Assembly (NCBI GenBank): GCA_012931725.1
Contig: CM022951.1
Span: forward strand, 73,010,332-73,074,331
Source: Litsea cubeba
Taxonomy: Eukaryota > Streptophyta > Magnoliopsida > Laurales > Lauraceae
Length of the DNA stretch: 64,000 nucleotides
Direction: 5' to 3'
Below the pieces are notes generated by a model. The model saw only the letters and a list, made by a program, of their open reading frames with translations. It was not told the origin of the DNA and made no database searches. Both the position numbers and the translations under genes were made by a program. Below, one piece after another: positions 34,583-46,870 of this stretch (position 1 is its first letter; the number at the start of each line of letters is the position of its first letter).

Positions 34583-35828
34583 ATGGCAGTGCAATTGGAG
34601 CACCAAGCAGCGTCCAACATGCTCTTAGAGAACGTATGGGCTAATTTTATCGCCGGTCACACAGAAGAACGAGCAGGGGAGACACACACATCTTCTCAAG
34701 CATGGGGGAAGCTCCCTCCTCTCCAAGGAAGAGCAGGGTCGACGAGGATGCTAGAGAGGATTCCAAGCCTTGGGAGATTGGTTTCAATGAGTTGGGAGGA
34801 AATGCTTGAAGGAACAACACCAACCAGCGGCGAGGAAGGTGATGAACACTCAAAGCACTACATTTCATTAAGGGCCCGTTTATTTGCATTGAATACATAG
34901 AAATTGAATACACAAGAGTTGATGATCGAAAAAAGATTAATAAAAAAGTGAGGGGTGAAGGATATGAGGTAGATGCAGAAGGGACCTTGACTTTTTTAGG
35001 ATTTTAATTACTAGGATGTTGGCTGGGTATTGGTTTTTTATCTTCCCTTCATTCAATGGCCATTAGTGTAAAGGCTATTTGATGTTCATTTTTGGATATT
35101 CACCTTTGAACTTGGAGCATGAATTCCTATGTAATCAATTTCTATATATTCCATGCAAACAAACATGTTTTTTATTCGATACATTTTGTCATAGTGAGAA
35201 ATATCCTTATTTATTCATGAGTATGAAAAAAAAAAATGAAATAATCTAATTCAAACATATTACTAAGTTCTAAATCAAACTTATTCAAAATTCTATTTTG
35301 ACTAAAATCTTATCATATCTTACAGAAGGAACGAGTTCGGGAGCAGAGAAATCAGTGAGAGAAGAGAAGGTGGCTAGGAGGCATTTCAGAGGGGTGAGGA
35401 GGCGGCCATGGGGCAAATTCGCAGCAGAGATAAGGGACTCAAGGAGGAAAGGAGCTAGAGTTTGGCTTGGGACGTTTGCGACAGCTGAAGAAGCTGCTTT
35501 GGCCTATGACAAAGCCGCTTTGAGTATGAGAGGGCCTCGGACATACTTGAACTTCCCTCTACAACTAGTTGCAGAGGCCTTGGGGATGGAAGGAACTCAT
35601 GATTCTATACAAATGGCACGTGGGTGGTTTCCTTGCCCAGTTGAGGTATCTGCTATTGGTACTAATAAGAAAAGGAGAAGAGAGTGGGAGTGGGAATGTA
35701 ATGAGAGTTTGAAGAAGAGGTTTGGTTGCTTGGATGGGAATTGGATGTTGGAGAGTGATGAGAGAGAGGTTATAGAACTGCAAGACCTTGGGAACGACTT
35801 CCTGGAGAGCTTGCTCTCGTCTTTGTGA
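34583..35828 (+). CDS. AP2/ERF transcription factor, group IX-like (2 exons, 252 aa)
   Basis: Exons 34583-34838 and 35326-35828, joined in phase 1 by a GT-AG intron of 487 bp. The N-terminus (residues 1-85) has LLENVWANFI and PSLGRLVSMSWEEML, motifs I recall from ERF proteins but without a firm function. One AP2 domain spans residues 105-163 (HFRGVRRRPWGKFAAEIRD ... ARVWLGTF ... YLNFP); it keeps the DNA-contacting Arg and Trp residues and the Ala/Asp positions (AAEIRD) typical of ERF rather than DREB proteins. The acidic end VIELQDLGNDFLESLL resembles the EDLL activation motif of group IX ERFs. Expected role: nuclear, GCC-box-binding activator in ethylene, jasmonate or defence responses (inference). 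Most group IX ERF genes lack introns, so the intron is notable. A broken copy lies at 20706. Confidence 0.9.
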
Positions 35829-38288
35829 CAGGTTTAGGTGCTCATTTTGTGTAAATTGATTGTGAGATCAGATTGTAATTCCATTTGGGCAGTCGTCCAT
35901 CTAGTTAGCCATGGATGGCCTTGACCAGTTTGTGGCAAGGATTCATTTTTTTTAGTTGATTTGTGTTAGGTGAATTGGCTGAGGAATTGGTGGAATGTTG
36001 CATGATTCTTTTATTTCCATAGTTGAAGAAATCATTCATGAATTTTAATTAGTAACCACGGATGCAATAGGATGGCCCTTTATCTCATCATCAATCAATT
36101 AAAGCAATCGCTTTTGCTAAATCTGATACCACTCACAAACGCAATCTACCAGGGATTTTCACTGTCTCAAATTTTGATTGGTGTCAACTATGAGATTACT
36201 ATTTACAAGACTTCTTGTTTGATTGTAAATTCATTAATAGCTTGACGGCAAAGCATATCATTGTCAATGGAAATATATAGTGACCGTCCTCGGTTGTAAC
36301 TCTGTTGGTTATCAAAACAAATATTTATAGAAAAAAAAACGGAATTAATTTCTTGATCGATTAAATAGCACCACACAGGTTACATACAATTAATATATAG
36401 AAGTTCTAAATTTACATTCTATCACATAGTTCATGATAACTAAAATGAAAAGGTAAAGTTGGGCCCCATGTTTAACCATTGTACACCCTAATTCTAACAA
36501 GAACTCGGTTAGCTTCCATGTTTTCAGCACCTCTTCATGCAAGTCTTGTATAATCTGTAATGTAATGATAGGGGATAGATTTTGTCCCTTAGATAGATTT
36601 TGTCCCTAATTAGACCCTCTCATTATGCATCACCCTTTCATTGGCCTTCTTTGATCATTTAATAAAGTTTTTATATAAATTTCTCTTTTCTGTACTTTAA
36701 ATGGTTTCATAAGTTATTTCAGTAGAGGGAAAAAAAAAGGATTTTATGACTCAAAAAAGTTTAAATCATATCTCACATACAAATTGTTAATTCTGGTTTT
36801 GAATTCTCCTTGTTGTATTCTCTTAAATGCTTTTATTCAATTCATAGGACTGTAAATTTTCGATTCGCACATTTTAATCTTATCATTCTAATAAAAAGGC
36901 ACGGCAACAGTCATTCCATATTCTCTAGATTTTCCTTTTGTAATAAGTTTGTTGACAGAGAATCTCAAAAACAATGTAGACATAGTTTTGATAAAACCTT
37001 TGGTCTCTACTCTTATCAAAATTAAGGTCTTTAAATTAGTCATCTATATCAAAAATTCAATCAAGTTGTAGTACAGTAATAACTGTCTGATTAGAATCAT
37101 TAAGTAAACAGGCATTATATTGAAGGAGTTTCAATTTAGCTGTCTAAATGTGGCCTCATATAGGACGTCTAAATTAATCTGATCATTGGTAGACAGTGAA
37201 TTAATGGCGAGAGTAAAGATTGTTTTTTTTTCTTAACCATGCATCCACACACTATGCATGTGTCTAACCAATTGAGCAAACATCAATATTTGCTTACATT
37301 TAGTTTAAGTGGACATAACCATTTACCACATAGGAAAGTACCTTGCTGGTGGTGATAAAAGTAGATGGCCGCAAGAGCAATTAAAAACGTATGTCCCCAC
37401 AGCTTCAGAAAATAGGGATCCTACAGAAATGCCTTAAACAAGGTACGCCTAAGCTGGAACCTTCTCGAACAGAGCAACAGTAGTTGTGGGCCATCAATCC
37501 ACTTCCATGGTCTGCCAATCTTAATACAACCCACCCAGTAACTGGAACTCACCAAATTCTCTTCAAATAATATGATAAGCAACACTCTCCATCCCTTTTC
37601 TACTTCTCTCTTCCAACACACCGTTTGTTAAGTCTCCCACAAGCCACTCCCTTTCAATTCTTTCACTGGCAAGATGGCCTTAATTTACGGTAGAATTTGG
37701 ACAATATGGCTTTCAATTCCACAGAATATCAAACAAACCCATCGAAATAACAAATGAAAAATCTTATCCCAAGTTCATTTAAGTAGAAGCAAATAATTGA
37801 ATTCTCTCTGCCCATCTCTTCCTCAATTAAACTCTCATTTTCCTTTCCAATTCCAGTGAGAACTTCAGGAATGAAAATCAAGGATGCCGTGGGCATGTAA
37901 ATGTAATCACATGTAAAAAAGCATTATGAATTCAAATTTATAAATAAGCTTACTAATCAAACAGACAAACCAAAGAAATCCTTACATCAACAAGTCCATT
38001 AACTCTCTAATGAAAAAACCAAAATTTCTTCACGAATTCAATGTTTTTTGAACATTCTTACCACCCTCCATTAAAATAAAACGCACCCAAATCGAATACA
38101 ATCCTGTCTTACCTATCTTACTTAACTACAGATGAGAAATAGTAGCCTGGTACTTTACCTATAGTAACTTGGAAACCAAACTGTAAACACATTCCATATA
38201 GTCCTCTTACATATATACAAGAAAAAGGGCCTCCAAGAAAGAGATCCTACACCCAAAGAAGAACTTACTCCATCTATGTAGGAACGTT
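35829..38288. other. Intergenic region between convergent ERF genes
   Basis: 2.46 kb, AT-rich, containing the 3' ends of both ERF genes. No frame with a recognisable domain and no clear mobile element seen. Confidence 0.55.
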
Positions 38289-38876
38289 TCATGGATAACA
38301 TGTAGACGACTTGTCAACTTCCTCTGTTTCTGATAACTTTAGGAACATCTCCAATAATTCCGACCCCGTCGATCCCCCTGAGCTCTGTATCGAATTTGAA
38401 GGCGATATCGCCACCTCCTTCTTTCTGCCATAGCCCGATGAGGAGGACGTCGACGACGAAGCCGCGATGACAAGGTCCGCCGGGAAATTGAGCAGCGCCT
38501 TAGCTCCCCGCATCCTGTATGCGGCTTTGTCGTATGCCATGGCCGCCTCTTCGGCCGTGTCGAAGGTGCCAAGCCAAATGCGAGCACCGTGGCGCGCTGA
38601 GTCACGTATCTCGGCCGCGAATTTCCCCCAGGGGCGGCGCCGGACTCCTCTGTAGTGCTTCTTTCGGATGCTGTGGGTAGGCTCCATTCCCCTGCGACCT
38701 TGGTTCGATTCCTTGGCTGGAGATGATGAGATGGTGGTAGTTCTCATGGCCATGGCCTCGTTTAGGACCTCGTATAGGACCATGTCCTGTGAGTCATTCT
38801 CGTTGAGTGGGAGCTCGCCTTCTGGTGCAGGAGATTGATGGAAGGAAGGAAACATTTCTTGATTCTCCTCTTTCAT
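38289..38876 (-). CDS. AP2/ERF transcription factor, group IX (single exon, 195 aa)
   Basis: Intronless frame on the minus strand. Residues 23-42 (PLNENDSQDMVLYEVLNEAM) match the N-terminal motif of the ERF1/ORA59/ERF15 subgroup. The AP2 domain is at about 74-132: HYRGVRRRPWGKFAAEIRDS, ARIWLGTFDTAEEAAMAYDK, ALLNFP, with the ERF-type Ala and Asp. A Ser-rich linker (139-147) follows. The C-terminus has GSELLEMFLKLSE, which may be a short or diverged EDLL-like activation motif. The coding part is much more GC-rich than its flanks, common for intronless ERF genes. Likely a nuclear GCC-box-binding activator of ethylene/jasmonate or defence genes (family knowledge). It faces the other ERF gene tail to tail, 2.5 kb away; the two AP2 domains are clearly different, so this is not a recent duplicate pair. 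Confidence 0.93.
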   Translation of the reverse strand: MKEENQEMFPSFHQSPAPEGELPLNENDSQDMVLYEVLNEAMAMRTTTISSSPAKESNQGRRGMEPTHSIRKKHYRGVRRRPWGKFAAEIRDSARHGARIWLGTFDTAEEAAMAYDKAAYRMRGAKALLNFPADLVIAASSSTSSSSGYGRKKEVAISPSNSIQSSGGSTGSELLEMFLKLSETEEVDKSSTCYP

Positions 38877-40064
38877 GTTGGAATGGTTTCTTTTGTGTGT
38901 TTTGGAGTAGACAAGTTGAAGTGAAATGCTGGAAACGCAAGTTGGTTTTGTTATTTGTAGGGAAGCAAAAGAATGGAAGGAGTTTGATGGGTGCTAATAA
39001 AAGGAGAGAGGAAGGTGAGAGGAAGGAGAGGTGTAGGTGTGACCTCTTCTTGTTTATCTTTGGAAACATGTGTTGAGGGACTTGACTTGTTAGACCTGTT
39101 TAATTGGATTAGAACTTTCTTCTTCACTGTATTACAAAAATGGCCTTTTGCTTTTAGAATGGTGCTGGAGAAATGGGGTCTTTGGTGACATTTAATAGAT
39201 GATAAAGTAAAGAGAATTAATAGTGTACATAAATCACAAATCTTTAATGTATAATCAATAATCAAGAATAATTTAAACCCCACTGTATCATACTACTTTT
39301 CTAGTGATTGAATATGTCCAACTTTATTTTGATAGAAGTTATATTCATGGTGGGGTTGAATGGCAATTTTCAAGAGGCATTACTAATCAAATAACATAAT
39401 ATAATTACTGTAAACTTTATTCATAAGTTAAAATTTTAAGTTGTTAAACTTATTTAACTTCACTTTACTGTATTTTTTTTATCCAAACAGAAGAAACTAG
39501 TCTTTTATCTCTAACAGGCAGTTATAGTAGAGCATAATAATTGATTTAAGGGTAAATTAGCCAACAGTCCCTGAGCACGGTCTTCTAAGGCATCAAGGAC
39601 AACAACTTTTTCTCTAATGTCTCTAGTCCAGACAGTTGGAGATATTTTAGTGAAAGATCCCTGATATGTCACGTCATATATTTTCATGACTAATTTGACT
39701 CTTTCAACCCTCATTCTTAAGCCAAGTTTTCTCATATTCTCTGCTGTCCCAGAGAACTCCTTCATTCTTCTTCTCTCTCATTTTCCATTTTCCGTTCCTT
39801 TCCACGGTTATGGAGTATCGTTGCAGAACACCTTTCGTCGCCACCATACCATAACTTCCGATTCTCTCTCTTTCATTTCTTCAAAGATCGAAACGGTTTT
39901 GAAATCTCTCTCTACAACTAATTTGAAAGAGAGCAATTTGCTCTTTTGCTTGTTTTCCATCTCTCTCTTTTTCGATTGGATCATGGTCATCAAGTGTTCT
40001 TGCTTTGGATTTCGATTTTTATTAGAATCTGATTTTTCGTATTCTGACTTTTGGTGTCGCAGAG
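38877..40064. other. Upstream region of ERF gene 2, no further gene
   Basis: The leader side (38900-39070) is purine-rich on the plus strand, so CT-rich in the transcript. GGGTAAATTAGCCAACAGTCCC at 39549 looks like the end of a Mutator-like repeat, but no partner end was found. The 149-codon frame at 39686 has no recognisable domain. Confidence 0.45.
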
Positions 40065-40310
40065 CTCAGATAAATTTTTCAGAAACTCTGATAAACTGGA
40101 TAAAAACTCAGATAAATTTGCCAAAACTCAAATAAATTTATCTGAGTTTTCGGCAAACTTACCTGAACTTCTGGCAAAACTCAAATAAATTTATCTGAGT
40201 TTTGACAAATTTATCTGAGTTTTTGGCAAAATTACCTGAACTTCTGGCAAAACTGAGATAAATTTATATGAGTTTTGGCAAATTTATTTGAGTTTGTAAG
40301 AAAACCAACT
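40065..40310. repeat. Imperfect tandem and inverted repeats (CTCAGATAAATTT)
   Basis: The motif AACTCARATAAATTT and its complement AAATTTATCTGAGTTTT alternate with CTTACCTGAACTTCTGGCAAA (about 40155 and 40230), in a loose unit of about 75 bp. A single related motif recurs at about 40880. Origin unknown. Confidence 0.75.
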
Positions 40311-42624
40311 ACTTTAGTATGCCTTGAATGCAAGGCCTGCCCAACCACTAACAAGTCTGAACTGGAAGGGATTTCCACATTGTGGTGCCTCCCTGATTAT
40401 CATGATCATCAAAGTAGGGCCGTCAAATAGACGGTGGAGATGGAAAAAAAAGGGTCGGTGGTCCAAATTGGAGGGGCAAAATCTGATGGTACCACTACCA
40501 CTACTCTGCCAATATTTAAAAAGTTACCACAATTTGACTGACGACCCAAGATAAGAAATTGTAATTGGGGATTGAAAAGAACACGTGGGGCCCACTGTCA
40601 GAAGATCATGACCGTTAACTTCATGAAGCCAGTTCAACAATGGGTTAAGGTCTCATGGAGGTCCCAAGTGGAGAGCAAAGGATGAATCACATCAGAAATG
40701 CATGTTCATGTTAAAAAGAAAAGAAAATGAAAGGGCCCAATGTTTCCAGAGAATGGTGTCTGCAACTGCAAGTGCATACACTGTGATCATGATCTATCTG
40801 ATCAGTAGCGTGGACAGGCTGGACTACTGAAAAGTGGATCCAATGTTGTAGCTGTTGTGTCCACAAATAAACCAACATGCAAAACTTAGATAAATTTGTC
40901 TGAGGTATGCTTTTGTGGACGTGTACAGGGGCTTTTTTTATCTTTTTCATTGTCTTATTTTTATGAGAGGACTTCCGTCGGTACAATAAAATATCATGGA
41001 CCTTAGACTATAAAAGCAAATGATAAAGAACCTATCGCCAAAAGCCCCTTGATTTAACTGTTTCAATTGAGCTTAGTAGGTTTCATCAATGGCCGATATT
41101 TGTTTTAGATGCACCGTACTTGGTGGCGAATATTGCCGCACTAGATCATTTTTCATCATAAATGAACGCAAAATTGAAGTGGTTGTGTTAAGAGTCTAAA
41201 AGCAAAAGGCCACATATGAGAAACCACGTGTGTACGGTTGTGATTGGATGCTCTTGTCACAAGTTCGAATCAGTCATATGCATGCAATGGATGCCAAGAC
41301 CTAGGGTTATCAATGTACCAAGTTGAGCCGAGCTTCACTTTGATGTGTGATGAGATGAACCTGAAATGTATTTAGTGTTTGTGCTGTGGAACACAATTTC
41401 AGTATCTGCCCTTCTTTTAGTCCGCGTGTTTTCATGATTGGAAAGAATAAAAATTTAAGAAAAAAAATATATATCTTCAACAATGTTCTTAAGCCATGTG
41501 AAAACCAATAGATAGTTGATATCAATTATCAATTTAGACTATATAACCATCAATACCTTTGCAATGTGCTCGTATCAAAGAAAATGAGGAGAGTTGGATC
41601 ATAATGATAGAAAATACACATTTGTATGGCTACTTTTCTAAAAAAAAAGATGTAGAAAGCAAAAATACTTTGCCACAAGTTATTAATTTTGTGCTGCCCA
41701 AATTTTACTGTGATCATATAGAAAACCAATGCTGCTGGTAAAAAGAAATCCGAAATTCTATTTACTTAAAAATCATTTTACATTGATTGAAATCGAAAAA
41801 AAGAAGAAGAAGAAGAAGAAAAAGTTCATTGGGTGATTTAGATTTCCATCTTGTTCTAAAATCAGATTAATGGGATGATTCTAACCACATCAAAGAATCT
41901 TCAGATGGATCATTGCAAACTGAAAAGCAATATGATTGAATTGCAATTTCGAGTTGAAAAACCAAAAAGCCAATGGCAATTCTGTAGTTTTCTTCGGATG
42001 CAGGGGTGGAGGGGAAAGAGTCAAAAGCTGATCGGTTGCTACTTGCTAGTGACGTGGACCGATGACGTCAGAATCGCAATCCACGTTTGACTGAAGATGG
42101 ATGTTGGACTTTGGTGGCTTCATTTGAAGCCCACGTTCGTGGATTCGGGTCTCGAAGGGACAAGCCTTCTTATTTTTCCGGTCATGATTCTTCTCCTATT
42201 TACCAAAATTGCCACGCGAATTCCACTCATCAGGATTCAGGAGGCATATCTTGTCCCAATCCATTTCGTAAAAGTAGACGGTCAAAATGAAAGACCCTCG
42301 TGCACTAAAAACATAAAAAAAGAGTAAAGATGGGAAGTCTTCGTAAATGGTTTTGTGACTGACTTGACTTTGTGCCATTTCACGTGTATGGATTTGGAAG
42401 ACTAGCGGCCCCACCCACATGGTTTAATGGTTTACCAATACGTTTTTGGATTTGCTCTGGTTCGAATGGTTAACAAAACTTTTAACATGTTGGATTTCGA
42501 ATTCAAACCCTTTCATCTAAGGGTGACCTCTTGATATATATTATTATTTGTCGTTTACTAAAATTTTTCGAGCTTTTAGTGTAACTAGCTTTTAAAAGAA
42601 TCTTCATCTAAATTTATAGGCCCT
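40311..42624. other. Gene-free stretch
   Basis: No recognisable coding domain, RNA gene or complete transposon. A (GAA)n run lies at about 41803-41821. Confidence 0.5.
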
Positions 42625-43551
42625 CAGGGCCGGCTCACCATATAGGCAGGTGAAGCAAGTGGTGGGGGCCTCACCATGAGAGGGCCTCATAATTTTGTTG
42701 GATTAGTAACATTAACATGATAAAGCTAAAAGAGAAAATCATATTACATTTGAAAATCAAAACCAGAGAAGATAGACAAAGAAGAAGCAGAAAACAGAAT
42801 CACAGTAAAAATAAAAATATTCTAGGTACGTTTTTAAAGGTATCAAATCTCGCTGGGAATCATCTGAAATGAATTCAAATGAACTCGAGTTAGAAGAGAA
42901 AATAAATCACAATTTAACCCGTTTTCTAATGAAACTGAAATCATCGAAAAATTCCATCATTGGAAAATTTTCATAAAATCAGAATTACAAATAAGTCCTT
43001 TTTTATAAAAAAAAATACCCTGTTTTTCATAAAATGGCATTTCAAATCAACCTTGACTCATGGGGTCCACTAATTAGGATACTATTGAGTCTTTTCCAAA
43101 CTCATATATTGCTTATTGAATACTATTAACAGTACCTGTTACAGTTGCTTCCACCGAAAGAAGTTTTTCGAAATTAAAGTTAATAAAATCTTATTTATGA
43201 TCAACTATGTTAGAAGAGAGATTAAGCGGGTTAGCCATTTTATCTATTAAGAAGAAAATTTTGAAAAACCTTGAATACAAAAACTTGATCAATAAGTTTG
43301 CATCACAAAAGGCAAGAAAGGTTAAATTCACTTAAAAAAATAAATCCCTCAACAAGCTCTAAAAAAAATAAAAACCCAAAATAAAAAAAAAACCAAATTT
43401 TTTTTTTAAGTCCGCCAATGTACTACTCATAGTATACATTGCCGGTCCCAAGTCCGGATTAAGGACGAGGGTTTTCTCATGTTACACATAGAAGTTAGGG
43501 GCCTCATTTAAACTTTCGCCTGAAGCCACGTATTATCTTGAGCCGGCCCTA
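42625..43551 (+). mobile_element. Non-autonomous hAT element, second copy
   Basis: 927 bp, same family as 12430-13352 and highly similar throughout. It begins CAGGGCCGGCTCA and ends TGAGCCGGCCCTA (last base G changed to A), flanked by the perfect 8-bp duplication TAGGCCCT (42617-42624 and 43552-43559). It carries the same transposase C-terminal relic and the same in-frame TGA (43198-43200). Confidence 0.95.
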
Positions 43552-44343
43552 TAGGCCCTTTGGTACATGGTGCAAATTTAGCACCTATTCAACATTATCT
43601 TTCATTAGATTTTGGACAACTCCTAACTTGATCCGCCAACTTGTATTGAGCCTCTTTCTAATTAATTGCATTGTGACCCACAACCCAATATACTCCGATC
43701 AGGTTCGAGTTTGAATCTTTTAACGTTTAAGTTTGTTACAGGTTGGCATTTTCAGCCTTGTTAACAAAGGGGTCATGTTTGGGCTGAACCTGTACATCTT
43801 ACCTGCGAGCCATTATTGGGGTGATCTAAAACTGTTTGTTTGTTTGATCCGTTTCACCGTGACCACGAATACGCCCATAAAGTTTCCAAGACAATGAAAA
43901 TTTTCAATTGACCAATAGAAACTAGTAGAGTTGATTAGGATTTTAAATAATGCCTAGCCCCATCTTGGAACAGAAAAATTAATCAAATATTGACGACAAA
44001 GATTAATGGACCCAACCTTGATTTAATAATACAACTTATATGATTCAAGGTAGGTGAAATACCCCCAGCCCAAGAAAGCTTCCGGTCACACTGAGAGCCA
44101 CCAATTTAGATCGAGAGAGAAATCAGAAATGACACTTATAGGATGTGAGGTGTGATCACCTTCCTAAATACTTTAATAAAAAAAAATTTGGTGGAAGGTT
44201 TTCAACATGAACAATTCCTCGTACAGGGTTGACTTTTATACTATGATAATTAGCATAATTCGGCCCAATTCTCAGCCCTGATTTATGGGAAAGTTTAGGG
44301 TTTTCACGTTTAGATAATGTGGTTGGTCCAAACATTTCAAATT

Positions 44344-44467
44344 CAAAAAGTCTATATGGACAAACTTTTTAGCCAGAATCTTGGATAACCCTTATGATAT
44401 CCCCTGAATATCATCATAGGGGTTGTCCAAAATTCTGACCAAAAAATTTATGCATGTAGTTCTACTC
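44344..44467 (-). mobile_element. CTACATGG hairpin MITE, copy 2
   Basis: A 124-bp element that begins CAAAAAGTCTATATGGAC and ends GCATGTAGTTCTACTC, flanked by perfect 9-bp repeats TTTCAAATT (44335-44343 and 44468-44476). The two arms pair over about 46 positions with some mismatches. The inner sequence (ATGATATCCCCTGAATATCA) is close to those of the copies at 51864 and 52283. Confidence 0.9.
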
Positions 44468-46679
44468 TTTCAAATTACAGTGATTCGAAGACATAAGGGT
44501 TCTTTTAAGACTTTCTATTCTTTTAAGAAAAAAGAACTTTCCAGAACTCTCTCTATTGAATAAGTGACTTCACTGGAGAATCCATTAGCAGGGATTTGAG
44601 TAATCTTGGCATCCACAACAATTCGAATTCAAGCAAGAAAAACCCCTCACGGCTCTTGAGCTGTCCTGATCCTATTCAGTCTAGACATCTCCCCTTATCA
44701 AACAGCACTTGAGTTCCTATGGCCTTTTTATTTAGAAGAGGACCTGTGGCATGTTTGAGGGGTCCATTATTGTCATTTGTCCCCACTTGGTACAAGGAAG
44801 ATTTATTTATTAGTCATTTACTGATCATCAGTTCATTGACATTGGTACCTGTAAGATACAGGGCTTTCAAATTAATAGATAGGTTTAGAAACTCTTTATT
44901 ATGTCTACTAACATAGATTTCATGGCTTTGGAATTTGGATCCCACAGACAGAAACATCACTCTGAAGTCTGAATTGTGGTACATGGGTAAACCACAAACT
45001 CAAACCAACGCCACAAGTCTAAAGACTCCCATCACTCTCTCACCTAAAACAAACAACCATCACGTTACAAATTGTCTTGTGCAGCACTACCAAGTAAAAG
45101 TTTATTGTATGTATAAGATGGTCCTAAACAACCAAAGTTCAATATCAGTCGATGGATATTATTTTTTTGCACCCATTCTTCTCTTGTTCTTGTTTCCTTT
45201 CTTGTCATAAATTGAAGTAAAATCAGTTACGAGCAATTTTATGGCAGTCAATTCACATGGTTAACATGGAATGCCTGTTCGAGTATTGGGTCTATTTGTT
45301 TAGCAAAAGTAGTAGTAAGGAAGGACTAAAAGCAGGCCATAATGTGACAGTCTTATTTTATTGTTGTTTGGATGAAAAAAAAAAAAAAGAAGTGAAGAAT
45401 AAAGTAGTTATGTGATATTTTTACTTGTTGATTGGATGAAAGTAGTGGAGAGAGAAATGCAGTTGGGATGTGATACTGCAAAGTATGTAGCGGACCTTAG
45501 CGGAGGGTTCATATTGCATGTATCCGAGTGGGAAACTACCGTACCATATGCCTCTCCAATGTAATATAAGTCCCTTGGATTATAAATGAGGGTTGCTCAG
45601 CTGGTTGTCAATCTTGCTTTTCACCCGATTGTCTAAGGGTTGACCTCTAGGTAGGGTAGAACCGAAAATTCTCTTTAGTAATTTATTTTTTATGTGGGCC
45701 AGCCCCCTTGATTGGGTCCAAAAAAAAGGTCCCTCATATTTACAGCTGAAGATTACTTTTTATGTAAGTAATACATATGATCAGTTTGACTGTGAATAAC
45801 TACGGTTCAAGTAAAATCTAGGCCATTTTTAGGGGCATATAAAATGATTGGGTTGGATCATGCAAAGGTAGGCCCTACCTAGATTTTAAGATTGATGCTA
45901 AACTTTCTAATAAACAAATAATGCATCTTTCCTATTTAACAGCACCAGCGTAAGCATTCTCACAAAAGCACCTTTGTCATGTTGTTTATTCTTCTTAAAT
46001 CCATCCTACTTTCTAGTTAATGAAAGCAACTCCACTCCATCATTTCCTCTTTTATCTTTGTCCAACACTTAACCAACTTGTTATGTTTTTATTTATTGGC
46101 TAATTCATGGGTTGGATAAAACTCTAGGTTTTTTAAGTTGTGATCTTATTTTAGAAAAAGGACTATGAAGATAGAAGATGGGAAAGACTTTAAGAAGAAA
46201 GTCTGAAAGAATTAGAATAAGAAAGATGGAAGAAAAGAGTGCTGAATTTTCGGATCATCCAAAATGGAGTATGCTCGAGCGAAGTCAGAATAGCCAGACG
46301 TTGAAACAGAACCTCATCCGCTCGAGCGGACAAGTGGTAGAGTCCTACGAAAAATTAGAAACATGTTCTAATTGTGCTCAAATTGCTTGTTTTAATCATA
46401 ATCAAGTTAGGCAACCTTAAGCACGTCCCAAGGGCTATTCTAAAAAGGAACTCACCTCTCAAAGTTCTGAGTTAGAAATTTTAATTGAGACAATTCTTCT
46501 CTAGAGATTTATTAAGGAGTTGTGCTGCCAAGTTTTCTAAAGCCCGTTCTTTTGCATCATTTATAGAAGATCATCTTCTTGTGTAGAATATATGAGGAGT
46601 CAAGTGCTGGATTGAGTTTGTTGCAATCAGAAGTGTGAAGTTGTTGAAGCGTGAAGCGACACAAAGTAACTTCAGTCCT

Positions 46680-46870
46680 TAGGTAAGGGATGTCTGGAGA
46701 GGAAATCTAAGTTTCTTGTAATTGCTAGATTCATAGTACTTGATTATTAATCCAAGTCGGATCGGTGATTTTTTACCCGATTAGGATTTTTCACCTTAAA
46801 TTCGGTGTCCTTATGGTGTGTGCGTGTGATTTTATTTCCGCTGCATTATTATTTATTTCTGCACACTTTG
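46680..46870 (+). repeat. Possible LTR fragment
   Basis: The run ACCCGATTAGGATTTTTCACC, GTGTGCGTGTGATTTTATTTCCGC and TGCATTATTATTTATTTCTGCA resembles the 3' half of plant copia LTRs. No second LTR, no target duplication and no coding part were found. Confidence 0.3.

Larger units (their letters stand above)
21921..35401 (+). repeat. Segmental tandem duplication, unit 2
   Basis: Collinear with 4763-20786 in the same orientation. It continues without interruption into the rest of the intact ERF gene, so this copy keeps the ancestral right junction. Insertions specific to unit 2 include the hairpin at 22067 and the hAT MITE at 23240; the CACTA MITE at 24975 lies in a stretch with no unit 1 counterpart. 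Confidence 0.92.

Noticed and set aside
34583..34900. Exon 1 of the ERF gene read as a separate 105-codon protein
   Set aside because: The frame joins the AP2 exon exactly through a GT-AG intron in phase 1; the extra 20 codons are intron read-through.
39686..40135. 149-codon Ser/Phe-rich frame upstream of ERF gene 2
   Set aside because: CT-rich low-complexity DNA, no domain, and it runs into the ATAAATTT repeat.
40065..40310. CRISPR-like array
   Set aside because: Repeats are imperfect, occur in both orientations, have no uniform spacers, and the genome is a plant.
46178..46420. 80-codon basic frame as a small gene
   Set aside because: No recognisable domain or splice context, and it sits just upstream of LTR-like sequence.
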